Source of the DNA: Umezawaea sp036375055
GTDB lineage: Bacteria > Actinomycetota > Actinomycetes > Mycobacteriales > Pseudonocardiaceae
Assembly (NCBI RefSeq): GCF_036375055.1
Contig: NZ_DASUSQ010000146.1
Location: 1-64,000, forward strand
Reading direction: 5' to 3'
Length of the DNA: 64,000 nt
Positions within the stretch are counted from its first letter, which is position 1. Each line of letters begins with the position of its first letter. A program made the translations under genes and the position numbers. Shown here piece after piece: positions 31,829-40,217 of the stretch. Below the pieces are notes generated by a model. That model worked only from the letters and a program-made list of their open reading frames with translations. It did no database searches and had not been told where the DNA came from.

Positions 31829-34027
31829 CTACAGCATCTTGTCGATCGTGATGGGGAGGTCGCGGATCCGCCTGCCGGTGGCGTGGTGCACGGCGTTGGC
31901 GACGGCCGCGGCCACGCCCACGAGCCCGACCTCGCCGATGCCCTTGACCCCGGTGGGGCTGAAGCGGTCCGGCCCGCCGACGAACGTGACGTCGATGTCG
32001 GGCACGTCGGCGTTGACGGGCACCAGGTAGTCGCCGAAGGTCGCGTTCGCCACGCGGCCGGTGTCGGCGTCGAACACCGTGTCCTCGAACAGGGCCATGC
32101 CGATGCCCATCACGACGCCGCCGACGACCTGGCTCCGCGCCGTCTTCGCGTTGAGGATGCGTCCTCCGTCCACGACGGACACCACGCGGGCGACGCGCAG
32201 CACGCCCAGGTCCTCGTCCACGTGCACCTCGACGAAGTGGGCGGCGAACGCCCCGGCCGCCGCCAGGCCCGACGTGCGCGCGGCCTCGGTGAACTCGACC
32301 TCGCCGTGCGCGGTCAGGACGTCCAGCCCGTGGCGCGCCAGGACGTCGGCGTACTTCTCGCCCGTGCCGGGGTCCGCCAGCAGGTGCAGGCCCCCGTCGG
32401 CGGCGCCGACCTCGTCCGGACCCCTGCCGCGCAGCGGGGACTCCCCGTCGTCGGCGACGAGGTCCAGGAAGGCCCGCACCAGGTTGTCCGCCGCCGCCTG
32501 GACAGCGCCGGACAGTGCGGCGGCCAGCCCCGACCCGCCGGACTGCGGTGCGGGCGGCAGGTCGCTGTCGCCGATCTCGACGCGGACCTGGTCCACGCCG
32601 AGGCCGAGCAGTTCGGCGGTGAGCTGGGCGGAGACGGTGTACGTGCCGGTGCCGACGTCCGTCGCGGCGCTGCGGAGCACGGCCGTCCCGGCGGTGGTGA
32701 TCGACAGGGTGGCCTCGCAGGCCGCCGCGTACCAGCCGAAGGTGACCCCGGCCATGCCGTACCCGACCAGCCGGTCGCCGTCGCGGGTGGAGCGCGGCTC
32801 GGGGTCGCGGTCGTACCAGCCGAAGCGCTCGGCGCCGACCCGGTAGCACTCCCGCAGCGCGTTGCTCGACCACGGCAGACCGGACCGCGGGTGCGCGTCG
32901 GCGTGGTTGCGCAGCCGCAGCTCGACCGGGTCGACGCGCAGCCGGTGGGCCAGCTCGTCGAGCGCGGACTCGACGGCGAAGTTGGCCTCGGCGTGGCCGG
33001 GGGCCCGGAGGAAACCGGGGTTCGGGATGTTCAGCCGCACCTGCCGGTCGTGCGTGGCCACGTTCGCGCAGTCGTAGGCGTGCGCCGTGCCCATGACGAT
33101 CGCCGAGAAGTTCGCCTCCTCCGCGCCGAGCGCCGCGACGGAGTCGTGGTCGATCGCGAGCAGCCTCCCGTCGGCGGTCGCGCCGATCCGCAGCCGCTGC
33201 CGCGACTCCGCCCGGTGGCCCACCGAGGTGAACATCTGCGGGCGGGTCAGCACCAGCTTCACCGGCCGGTCCACCACCCGCGCGGCCAGCGCCGCCAGGA
33301 TCGTGTGGGCCCACGTGCGCAGGCCAGCGCCGAACCCGCCGCCCAGGTAGGGCACCAGCACGCGCACGTCCCGCTCGGCGAGGCCGAACACCCCGGCGAG
33401 CGTGCGGCGGGCCATCATCGGCCACTGGGTGGAGTCGTGGACGACGAGGCCGCCGTCCCGCCACTGGGCGACCGTGGCGAACAGGCCCAGCGGGTTGTTG
33501 GTCTCCGCGGCGGTGGTGAACGTCTCGTCGTGGACGACCTCGGCGGTGGCCAGCGCGCCCTCGGCGTCGCCGTGGTCGACCTCCACGCCCCAGGCGTTCC
33601 GCTCGACCGCGGCCGACGGGTTGTCCAGTCCCAGCACGGGTTCGACCCGCTCGTACTCGACCTCCACCAGTCGGGTCGCCTCAGCCGCCCGCTGCGGCGT
33701 CCCGGCGACGACGACCGCGATGTGCTGTCCGAAGTGGACGATCCGGTCGTCGGCCAGCGGGAAGCGCGGCGGCGGCCCGAGCGCCGTGGGGGGCGCGTCG
33801 GCCAGCTCGGGCGCGTTCTCGTGCGTGATCACCGCGAGGACGCCCGGCGCGGCCAGCGCGGCGGAGGTGTCGATCCGGCTGATCCGGCCCGCGCCGACGG
33901 TCGAGCGCACCAGCGCGGCGTGCGCCTGACCGGGCAGCGACACGTCCGACGGGTACCGCGCGGCCCCGGTGACCTTGACCGGTCCGTCGACCCGGTCCAG
34001 GGGGAGCCCGACGAGTCCACCGCTCAC
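31829..34027 (-). CDS. paoC: Aldehyde oxidoreductase molybdenum-binding subunit, PaoC/YagR-like
   Basis: A 732-aa xanthine-oxidase-family large subunit that holds the molybdopterin-cytosine-dinucleotide cofactor. Visible: DRVDGPVKVTGAARYPSDVSLPGQAHAALVRS at the front (a/b hammerhead), VPYLGGGFGAGLRTWAHTILAALAARV, FLRAPGHAEANFAVESALDELAHRL, ATDVGTGTYTVSAQL, and the C-terminal GVKGIGEVGLVGVAAAVANAVHHATG containing the catalytic Glu (GEVG). GTG 34027 overlaps the FAD-subunit stop (GTGA). With the two genes upstream it forms the order FeS-FAD-Mo, as in E. coli paoABC. Substrate is probably aromatic or aliphatic aldehydes, by family. Confidence 0.9.
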   Translation of the reverse strand: MSGGLVGLPLDRVDGPVKVTGAARYPSDVSLPGQAHAALVRSTVGAGRISRIDTSAALAAPGVLAVITHENAPELADAPPTALGPPPRFPLADDRIVHFGQHIAVVVAGTPQRAAEATRLVEVEYERVEPVLGLDNPSAAVERNAWGVEVDHGDAEGALATAEVVHDETFTTAAETNNPLGLFATVAQWRDGGLVVHDSTQWPMMARRTLAGVFGLAERDVRVLVPYLGGGFGAGLRTWAHTILAALAARVVDRPVKLVLTRPQMFTSVGHRAESRQRLRIGATADGRLLAIDHDSVAALGAEEANFSAIVMGTAHAYDCANVATHDRQVRLNIPNPGFLRAPGHAEANFAVESALDELAHRLRVDPVELRLRNHADAHPRSGLPWSSNALRECYRVGAERFGWYDRDPEPRSTRDGDRLVGYGMAGVTFGWYAAACEATLSITTAGTAVLRSAATDVGTGTYTVSAQLTAELLGLGVDQVRVEIGDSDLPPAPQSGGSGLAAALSGAVQAAADNLVRAFLDLVADDGESPLRGRGPDEVGAADGGLHLLADPGTGEKYADVLARHGLDVLTAHGEVEFTEAARTSGLAAAGAFAAHFVEVHVDEDLGVLRVARVVSVVDGGRILNAKTARSQVVGGVVMGIGMALFEDTVFDADTGRVANATFGDYLVPVNADVPDIDVTFVGGPDRFSPTGVKGIGEVGLVGVAAAVANAVHHATGRRIRDLPITIDKML

Positions 34028-35016
34028 GACCGCACCCCCGAGACCGTCGACAGGACCCGCACCACCGTGCGCTTGGCCAGCTCGACCTTGAACTCGGTGC
34101 CCGGAACCGTGAACGGGTCGTGGATCGCGGCCTCCGCGGCCGCCCGGAACGTCTCGACGCTCGCGGGGGCGCCGACCAGCACCGCCTCCGCCTCCACGGC
34201 CCGCCAGGGGACGGTGCCCACACCGCCCAGCGCGACCCTGGCCCGCTCGACCGTGCCGTCCACGACCAGCAGGGCCGCGGCGGCGGAGGTGAGCGCGAAC
34301 TCGTAGGACGCGCGGTCGCGCACCTTCAGGTAGCCCGACGCCGTGCCCGCGGGCAGCAGCGGCAGGTCCACGTGCGTGACGACCTCGCCGTGCGCCAGCA
34401 CGTTCTCGACGTCCGGCCGGTCGCCCGGCAGCACGTAGAACCGGGTGAGCGGCACGACCCGCCGTCCGTCGACGCCCTGGACGTGCACCTGGGCGTCGAG
34501 GGCCGTCAGCGGCACGCACAGGTCCGACGCGTGCAGCGCGACGCAGTTCGCGCTCGCGCCGAGGATGGCGTGCATCCGCGCCGCGCCGGTCACCGCCGCG
34601 CACCCCGACCCCGGCGCGCGCTTGTTGCACGCGGGCACGTCCGGGTCGCGGAAGTAGCGGCACCGGGTGCGCTGGAGCAGGTTCCCGCCGATCGTGGCCA
34701 TGTTCCGCAGCTGGGTGGAGGCCCCGGCCAGCAGCGCCTCCCGGACGAACGGCAGCCGGGCCGCCAGCACGGGGTCGGCGGCCAGTTCCTCCATCGCGGT
34801 CAGCGCGCCGACCCGCAGCCGGTCGCCGTCGAGGGTCGTCCCGCGCAGCGGCAGCCTGCCGATGTCGACCAGGCGCGACGGGTGCACGACCCGGTCCTTC
34901 AGCACGAGGTCGAGCTGCGTCGTCCCGCCCGCGAGGTAGGCGGCACCGGGGTCACCGCTCACCAGGGCGACCGCGCTGTCGAGGTCGTCCGCGCGGACGT
35001 ACTCGAACCCGCTCAC
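34024..35016 (-). CDS. paoB: Aldehyde oxidoreductase FAD-binding subunit with [4Fe-4S] insertion, PaoB/YagS-like
   Basis: A 330-aa FAD-binding subunit (CoxM superfamily): YLAGGTTQLDLVLKDRVVHPSRLVDI, AGASTQLRNMATIGGNLLQRTRC. The cysteine-rich stretch RCRYFRDPDVPACNKRAPGSGCAAVTG followed by ARMHAILGASANCVALHASDLCVPL is the PaoB-specific insertion carrying an extra [4Fe-4S] cluster. KVRDRASYEFALTSAAAALL later also matches PaoB. It passes electrons from the FeS subunit to the acceptor. Overlaps both neighbours by 4 nt. Confidence 0.92.
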   Translation of the reverse strand: MSGFEYVRADDLDSAVALVSGDPGAAYLAGGTTQLDLVLKDRVVHPSRLVDIGRLPLRGTTLDGDRLRVGALTAMEELAADPVLAARLPFVREALLAGASTQLRNMATIGGNLLQRTRCRYFRDPDVPACNKRAPGSGCAAVTGAARMHAILGASANCVALHASDLCVPLTALDAQVHVQGVDGRRVVPLTRFYVLPGDRPDVENVLAHGEVVTHVDLPLLPAGTASGYLKVRDRASYEFALTSAAAALLVVDGTVERARVALGGVGTVPWRAVEAEAVLVGAPASVETFRAAAEAAIHDPFTVPGTEFKVELAKRTVVRVLSTVSGVRS

Positions 35017-35489
35017 CGCCGCTCACCGTCCACCCGCGCGACCTCGCGGATCGCCGCGACGATGTTCGGGTACGCCCCGCACCGGCACAGGTTGCCGCTC
35101 ATGAACTCGCGGACCTCCTCGTCCGACCCGGCGCGGCCCTCGTCGAGCAGCGCGACCGCGGACATGATCTGACCGGACGTGCAGAACCCGCACTGGAAGG
35201 CGTCGTGGCGCACGAACGCCTCCTGGACGGGGTGCCTGCGCCCCCGCGCGCCGAGGCCCTCGACGGTCGTCACCTCCCGGCCGTCGCACTGCGCCGCCAG
35301 CACCAGGCACGACACCACGCGCTTGCCGTCGAGCAGGACGGTGCACGCGCCGCACGCGCCCTGGTCGCACCCCTTCTTCGTACCGGTCAGGTCCAGGTGG
35401 TCGCGCACCGCGTCGAGCAGGGTCACCCGGTTGTCCAGCTCCAACTCCGCCACCCGTCCGTTGATGGCGAGCCTCACGGTGACGTCCAT
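35013..35489 (-). CDS. paoA: Aldehyde oxidoreductase [2Fe-2S] subunit, PaoA/YagT-like
   Basis: A 158-aa two-cluster ferredoxin-like subunit: plant-type cluster KKGCDQGACGACTVLLDGKRVVSC and the second cluster FQCGFCTSGQIM with NLCRCGAYPNI. ATG 35489 (MDVTVRLAINGRVAELELDNRVTLL) gives the normal start. Unlike E. coli PaoA it has no Tat signal, so this enzyme probably works in the cytoplasm. First gene of the operon, divergent from an AraC regulator 130 bp away that likely controls it. Confidence 0.93.
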   Translation of the reverse strand: MDVTVRLAINGRVAELELDNRVTLLDAVRDHLDLTGTKKGCDQGACGACTVLLDGKRVVSCLVLAAQCDGREVTTVEGLGARGRRHPVQEAFVRHDAFQCGFCTSGQIMSAVALLDEGRAGSDEEVREFMSGNLCRCGAYPNIVAAIREVARVDGERR

Positions 35490-35618
35490 GGGTAGTTCTT
35501 CCTCCGCTGCCTGGGAATCGGTACCCACGATTCGATCATCGCGGGGCGCGGGGCGTGTAGACCAGCGCTGCCAATCCCTTGCACGATCCTGCCGGCGCCG
35601 CGAGTACCGTGCCCGGTT

Positions 35619-36521
35619 GTGGAACCGCTCCCCGAACTGCGCAGGCTGATCGAACGCCACGTCGACCACCCCGAGCGGTTGGCGGCACTGCCCGACGTGA
35701 CGCTGATGGCGTCCTCCACGCCGACCGACCCGCTGGGGGTGATCTGCGAGACCGCGCTCGCCGTGGTCGTGCAGGGGTCCAAGCGCACGGTGCTGGCCGA
35801 CACGGTGTTCGACTACGGCGCGGGGCAGTACCTCGTGGTGCCGGTCGAACTGCCGCTCACGGCCCACATCGTCCACGCCACGCCCGACGAACCGTTCCTC
35901 GCGTTCGGCCTGTCGCTGCGTCCGGCCGCCGTCGCCGAACTGCTGCTGGCTCAGCCCGCCGACCGCGCCAGGGGACGGGGAACAGCGCGCATCACCCTGA
36001 CCGACGCGCCCACCGACCTGCTGGACCCGATCGTGCGCCTGCTCCGGCTGGTCGACCGCCCTGCCGACATCCCGGTGCTGGGCGGGGCGATCCAGCGGGA
36101 GATCCTGTGGCGGCTGCTCAACGGTGAGCAGGCCGAGATGGTGCGCCAGATCGGCCTCACCGACAGCCGCCTCGCCCAGATCGCCAAGGCGGCCAAGTGG
36201 ATCCGCGCGCACTACGCCGACCAGCTCCGGGTCGAGGACCTGGCCAGGACGGCGGCGATGAGCGTGACCTCGTTCCACCGCCACTTCCGCGCCATCACCA
36301 CGATGAGCCCGATCCAGTACCAGAAGCGGATCAGGCTCCAGGAGGCGCGCGCCCGCCTGGTCGCCGAACCGGACGACGTCGCGGCCGTGGGCCACGCCGT
36401 CGGCTACGACAGCGCGTCGCAGTTCAGCCGCGAGTACCGGCGCTTCTTCGGCGAGCCACCGGGCCGCGACGCGGCACGCCTGCACCGCGCACGGGCCACG
36501 TCCGAGTCCTGGCGGATCTGA
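35619..36521 (+). CDS. AraC-family regulator (AraC_N type)
   Basis: A 300-aa activator: N-terminal cupin-like AraC_N domain (ICETALAVVVQGSKRTVLADTVFDYGAGQYLVVPVELPLTAHI), then two helix-turn-helix motifs in the last 100 residues (YADQLRVEDLARTAAMSVTSFHRHFRAITTMSPIQYQKRIRLQEARARL and DVAAVGHAVGYDSASQFSREYRRFFG). This subfamily often sits beside aldehyde or alcohol oxidoreductases. GTG 35619. Divergent from the paoABC-like operon, so regulation of that operon is the natural inference. Confidence 0.92.
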   Translation: MEPLPELRRLIERHVDHPERLAALPDVTLMASSTPTDPLGVICETALAVVVQGSKRTVLADTVFDYGAGQYLVVPVELPLTAHIVHATPDEPFLAFGLSLRPAAVAELLLAQPADRARGRGTARITLTDAPTDLLDPIVRLLRLVDRPADIPVLGGAIQREILWRLLNGEQAEMVRQIGLTDSRLAQIAKAAKWIRAHYADQLRVEDLARTAAMSVTSFHRHFRAITTMSPIQYQKRIRLQEARARLVAEPDDVAAVGHAVGYDSASQFSREYRRFFGEPPGRDAARLHRARATSESWRI

Positions 36522-36697
36522 CGCCCGCCCGTGGTGGCCGGTTCCCCCTGGCGCGGGCCGTCGCGGCGCGGGTGACGGCCGAGGACGCCCCGGCGGGCAG
36601 CGTGACCGCGACCTTCCACGGGTTCGCGGTGCCGGTGACCGTCAAAGCCCCTTGGAAGCCGTCCCGCGCGGACTGCCCGCCCTGGTCGACCGTGGTG
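36522..36697 (+). other. Coding-like debris after AraC gene
   Basis: One frame here reads GGRFPLARAVAARVTAEDAPAGS, then VTATFHGFAVPVTVKAP, with G/C in most third positions, which looks like a fragment of a former gene. There is no start and it runs into the pentanucleotide repeat at 36698. I cannot name the family. Confidence 0.3.
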
Positions 36698-36777
36698 CGG
36701 CCCGGCCCGGCCCGGCCCGGCTCGGCCCGGTGCGGTCCGGTGCGGTGCGGTCCGGTGCGGTGCGGTGCGGTTCGGGT
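36698..36777. repeat. Degenerate pentanucleotide tandem repeat (CGGNN)16
   Basis: Sixteen 5-bp units in register: four CGGCC, then CGGCT, CGGCC, followed by CGGTG/CGGTC units (order tg, tc, tg, tg, tc, tg, tg, tg, tt) and a last CGGGT. The first third is CGGCC-type and the last two thirds CGGTK-type, so two waves of slippage are likely. It lies between coding debris and the front of a broken MFS gene. Confidence 0.85.
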
Positions 36778-36816
36778 TGGCGCGAGTGCCGACGTGCCGC
36801 CGGTGCGCCCACCACG

Positions 36817-37521
36817 ATTCCACGCACGCGCAGCTACCGCGCCCTGTTCCGCACCAGGGAGTTCACCCCGTTCCTGCTGTCCCTCACCGCTTTCGCCGCC
36901 GCCCAGACGATCGGCGGCCTGGCACTCGGCACGCTGGTCTGCCGAGCCACCGGTTCCCCGCTCCTCTCCGCGATCAGCATGTTCGGCCCGCAGCCGGCGC
37001 CACTGCTCGGAGGCGCGTTCCTGCTCCCGGGTGCCGACCGCCTACCGCCGCGCGCGGTCCTGTCCCCCCTGGCCGTCGCCTTCGCCGCCACCACGGCGGT
37101 GTCTGCCCTACCGGGCCTGGTGGCGTCACTGGGTGGAGGCGTGCGCGGAGGCCTGCCCGACGAGATCCTCACCAGGGACGGCTACGTCCTGGGCCGCTCG
37201 GTCTGCACCATGCTCTGGGGCCTGGTGCAGGTCACCGGCTTCGCCACGGGCGGCGCACCGCTCACCCTCCTGTCCCCACGATCCTGCCTGCTCCTCGCGG
37301 CAGCGCTCTACCTGACCTCGGCGGTCACCACCCGCCTGACCCTCACCGCCCGCCCACCCCGCTCCTCCGGCCGCCCGTCCCTGTCGGCGACCTGGCACAC
37401 CAACTCCCCGCTGCGGTCCTCACGTCCCCGCCGCCTCGCCTACCCGGGTCCGTGGGTCCCCAACGGCCTGATCATCGCAAGCCCTGGTCCTGGCAGCGCT
37501 GAGCGGACGTGCGGTCGCTGA
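36817..37521 (+). pseudogene. Broken MFS transporter gene
   Basis: An open frame reads YRALFRTREFTPFLLSLTAFAAAQTIGGLALGTLVCRATGSPLLSAISMFGPQPAPLLGGAFLLPGADRLPPRAVL and later GYVLGRSVCTMLWGLVQVTGFATGGAPLTLLSPRSCLLLAAALYLTSAVTTRLT, recognisable pieces of an actinobacterial MFS efflux protein. But there is no start codon in the right place, an internal part is missing, only about 235 residues remain instead of about 420, and after about 37440 the frame is nonsense. So it is a remnant with deletions and a lost 3' half. Confidence 0.75.
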
Positions 37522-37671
37522 CGCACGACCGCGAACGTCGACGCGCCGGGGGGTCGCTGACGAGGTCGCCCCCCGCGACTCGCGCACGGCCACGATCCAC
37601 CCCGCTGGTCGCACCCCGGTGCCAGGGGATCGGCTGTGGACGGTGGTGCCCGAGGCAGCCGTTGGAAAATC

Positions 37672-37728
37672 CGACGACAACCTTGTCCATCCCCGCCAGG
37701 ATGGCCGGTATGGACAAGGTTGACGTCG
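37672..37728. repeat. 19-nt inverted repeat covering the start codon of the APH-like gene
   Basis: Arm 1 at 37672-37690 (ends CAACCTTGTCCAT) and arm 2 at 37710-37728 (begins ATGGACAAGGTTG) pair at 18 of 19 positions; only the A/A pair at 37677/37723 fails. The 19-nt loop holds the candidate Shine-Dalgarno AGGA, and arm 2 starts exactly at the ATG. In RNA this would be a strong hairpin sequestering the start codon; as DNA it is an inverted copy of the first six codons (MDKVDV versus MDKVVV on the other strand). Confidence 0.85.
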
Positions 37729-38456
37729 TCGTCGCCCACAGCCAGCGCGCGACGCTGCGCGTCGGCGACGTGTTCCTGAAGGTCGACAGCGACCCGGCGC
37801 ACGCCGACATCGAGGTCCGGGCGATGGCCATGGTCCCGGTACCGACCCCGCCGGTCCTCTGGTGCGAGCCGCCCGTGCTCGCCATCGCCGCCGTGCCCGG
37901 CACAGCGCTAGGCGTCCTCGGCGAACCGTCGACCGCGTCACCGGCGGCGTGGGCCGCGGCGGGTGCCGCCATCAGGAAGCTCCACGACGCGCCGTTGCCA
38001 CCGTGGCCGGGCCGCAGGCTGGACGACGTGGCGGCGGAACTCGACAGCGAGTGCGCGTGGCTGCTGGCCAACGCCGTCCTGCCCGCCGAGGTGATCCACC
38101 GCAACCGCGAGATGGCCCAAGCCGCCCTCCGCCCGTGGAAACCGGTGTTCATCCACGGCGACCTGCAAATCACCCACGTGTTCGTGGACGGCGACGAGGT
38201 CACCGGCGTCATCGACTGGTCCGAAGCCGCCCCCGGCGACGCCATGTCCGACCTCGCCACCCTGACGCTCGGGCACGAGGAACGCCTGGACGACCTGCTG
38301 GCAGGCTACGGCGACGACGCGGACCGAGACGTGATCCGCGCCTGGTGGTCACTGCGCAGCCTGATGGGGTCGCGCTGGCTGATCGAGCACGGTTTCGACC
38401 CGGACGCGCCGGGATGTGAGTTCGACGTGCTCAGGTCCCGGATGCGGGAACCCTAG
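37710..38456 (+). CDS. Aminoglycoside phosphotransferase-family kinase
   Basis: A 248-aa kinase-fold protein (APH/choline kinase family): lobe 1 FLKVDSDPAHADIEVRAM with the ATP-binding Lys, catalytic loop VFIHGDLQITHVFVDGDEV (HGD motif with catalytic Asp; the Asn usually four residues on is His, a variant common in one actinobacterial branch), and VTGVIDWSEAAPGDAMSDLA with the metal-binding Asp. Substrate unknown; could be an antibiotic, a sugar or a small alcohol. ATG 37710 sits in an inverted repeat; ATG 37701 is in frame and would add MAG. Confidence 0.85.
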   Translation: MDKVDVVVAHSQRATLRVGDVFLKVDSDPAHADIEVRAMAMVPVPTPPVLWCEPPVLAIAAVPGTALGVLGEPSTASPAAWAAAGAAIRKLHDAPLPPWPGRRLDDVAAELDSECAWLLANAVLPAEVIHRNREMAQAALRPWKPVFIHGDLQITHVFVDGDEVTGVIDWSEAAPGDAMSDLATLTLGHEERLDDLLAGYGDDADRDVIRAWWSLRSLMGSRWLIEHGFDPDAPGCEFDVLRSRMREP

Positions 38457-38480
38457 GTCGTTCGTGGGGGCAGGACCACG

Positions 38481-39116
38481 GTGACGGCCCGGTTCTGCCC
38501 GATCGCGGAGCTGACCCCTGCCCGAAGCATCGTCGTGGTCACAGGGTCCCAGACGGGCGACTGGCGCTGGGGCCTGTCCTCACAGTGGGTGTGGCCGATC
38601 TGCTTTGACCTTGGGTTCGTCCGCAGGCACGGGTCGACCGACGAGCAGCGGCAGACGATCGAGCCGCTGCCGCCCGTCTCGGGCGCGCAAGGCCGTCCGC
38701 GGGCGGACGACCGTCGGGTGATCAACGGGACGCTGTTCAAGGCCACGACAGGTGTCGCCTGGCGGGACCTGCCGCAACACCACAGGCCGGGAAGACGGTC
38801 TGTGCCCCGCGTCCGGCGCTGGTCCCGTAACGGCACCCTCACCACGCTGGCCGGGGAGGTGCGGGTGATCACCGAGGCGATCGGCGAACTCGACCGCGAG
38901 GTGTCGGTGGATGCCGGCATCGTGCGGGCACACCAGCACACCAGCACGCCGCCGACGCCCGCCGCACCGGCACCACCGCGTCCCCCACCGGGGGCGGCCG
39001 GATCGTGCGTGGTGGACCAGGCGCGGCTCATGGGTCGGCTGCCGAAGTCGCGGACCGGTGAACCGGCTACACCGAGGAGCTTGATCTCGGGATCCGCGGC
39101 GTCGGTCGCCCGATGA
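38481..39116 (+). pseudogene. IS5-family transposase remnant (N-terminal half, damaged)
   Basis: The frame contains successive blocks of an IS5-family DDE transposase: STDEQRQTIEPLPPVSGAQGRPRADDRRVINGTLFKATTGVAWRDLPQHH, then RWSRNGTLTTL, then GELDREVSVDAGIVRAHQHTSTPPTP, then VVDQARLMGRLPKSRTGE. Intervening parts are scrambled, the Asp of the catalytic SVDST block is SVDAG, and the C-terminal half is absent. No terminal inverted repeats or target duplications are visible. Confidence 0.75.
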
Positions 39117-39188
39117 CGAGACCGTGCCCCCAAGCACGAGCGCGCCTCGATCGCAGAGGGTCTTGCCAACGGCGGTGTCCGAGCTTGC

Positions 39189-39425
39189 TCAGCCGGCACC
39201 CGTCAACGCAGGCACCAGCGTGGTTACGGCACAGCTCTGCTCGACCACCTCGCGATGCACGCCCAGACCGGACCCGTGCTCGACACCACGACGAGCGATC
39301 AACGGTGTGATGCCCTTGTCATGCGGCAACCGCACCGAGGGAGCCTTGTCGATCAGCGACATCAGCGGGAAGGCCGTGCCTGTCGGCGATCAGGTGGTGT
39401 GTCGCGCTGCACAGGTGGTGACCAG
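39189..39425 (-). pseudogene. Second IS5-family transposase fragment (C-terminal part)
   Basis: On the minus strand one frame reads THHLIADRHGLPADVAD (the KHHLITD-x-x-G block of IS5 transposases). A shifted frame (39362 down to 39189) reads RLPHDKGITPLIARRGVEHGSGLGVHREVVEQS, the RGITP-IARRG-HGS-LG-HRWVVEQ block before the catalytic Glu. The two blocks are fused by a deletion and the rest is lost. It is opposite in orientation to the first remnant, so these are two separate decayed insertions. The stretch 39426-39620 has no gene I can support. Confidence 0.6.
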
Positions 39426-39620
39426 CGCTGTCGATTGGCCAGGAGCGCTGCGAGGTGCGGCTCCTCGGCCACCGCTGGCACCTTCCGACGCAGATGCCGC
39501 CGAAGCACCCGATCGTGGACGTCCTGGGGTCGAGGAAGGTGCGGCCGTCTCGCGCTGGTCCTGTCGGTGGTGCGAAGGCCTCCCGAACAGGCGTGGACGT
39601 CCTGCCGGCGCGAAGAGCGG

Positions 39621-40217
39621 CTACGCCAGGCCGCTCGACGTGAGGGTGCGGCGTACGGCGGGATCGTCGGGGCGCAGGCCGTAGCGGTGTTCGTAGACCG
39701 CCTCCACCAGCGCGCGGAGGTCTTGGCCTGTGATTGGTTCGGTCGGTGAGGTGGTCAGGTCCGCCGCCATCAGTCGTAGTGCGTGTGGTTCCTCGTCCCC
39801 GTGTGGTGGGAGGTAGGACGTCACCGGCAGGAGGAGGGCACCGTTCTTCTCGTAGAACGAGATGCGTTTGATGCGTACCTCCACCTCGGCCTCGGGTACG
39901 TCGGGTTCTGATGGGTCCTCCACGTCGTGGACCATCCTGGTGAAGCCTGCCTCGGCCATGGTCGCGGTCAGGTGTGACCACAGCAGCGAGCCGACGCCGC
40001 GGCCCCTGCTGGCCGCCACGAAGAACCGCAGGAAGACCCAGCCCGTGGACGCCAGCGGCCGTAGGACGGCGAAGCCGAGGGGGGTGTCGTCGACCAGCAC
40101 GAACGCCTGGTCGGTCAGGAGCGAGTCGAACGGGGCCCGCAGGTGCGGTGGGAATCCGTCCTCGTAGATCGCCCGCACGACCTCCAGGTCGCCTGGCTCC
40201 AACGACTCCGAGGTCAC
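39621..40217 (-). CDS. GNAT-family N-acetyltransferase
   Basis: A 198-aa acetyltransferase: VVRAIYEDGFPPHLRAPF at the start, beta strand AFVLVDDTPLGFAVLRPLAS, then WVFLRFFVAASRGRGVGSLLWSHLTATMAEAGF with the acetyl-CoA motif RGRGVGS, and RISFYEKNGALLLP. It acetylates an unknown amine. GTG 40217 overlaps the amidohydrolase stop (GTGA), so it is the last gene of the acyl-CoA/amidohydrolase operon. Immediately downstream lies the IS graveyard, so the operon end may have been altered. Confidence 0.85.
   Translation of the reverse strand: MTSESLEPGDLEVVRAIYEDGFPPHLRAPFDSLLTDQAFVLVDDTPLGFAVLRPLASTGWVFLRFFVAASRGRGVGSLLWSHLTATMAEAGFTRMVHDVEDPSEPDVPEAEVEVRIKRISFYEKNGALLLPVTSYLPPHGDEEPHALRLMAADLTTSPTEPITGQDLRALVEAVYEHRYGLRPDDPAVRRTLTSSGLA

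Noticed and set aside
36698..36777. CRISPR-like repeat
   Set aside because: Five-base units with no spacers; it is a simple tandem repeat.
38481..39116. Active insertion sequence
   Set aside because: Transposase blocks are scrambled, catalytic block altered, C-terminus missing, and no terminal repeats seen.
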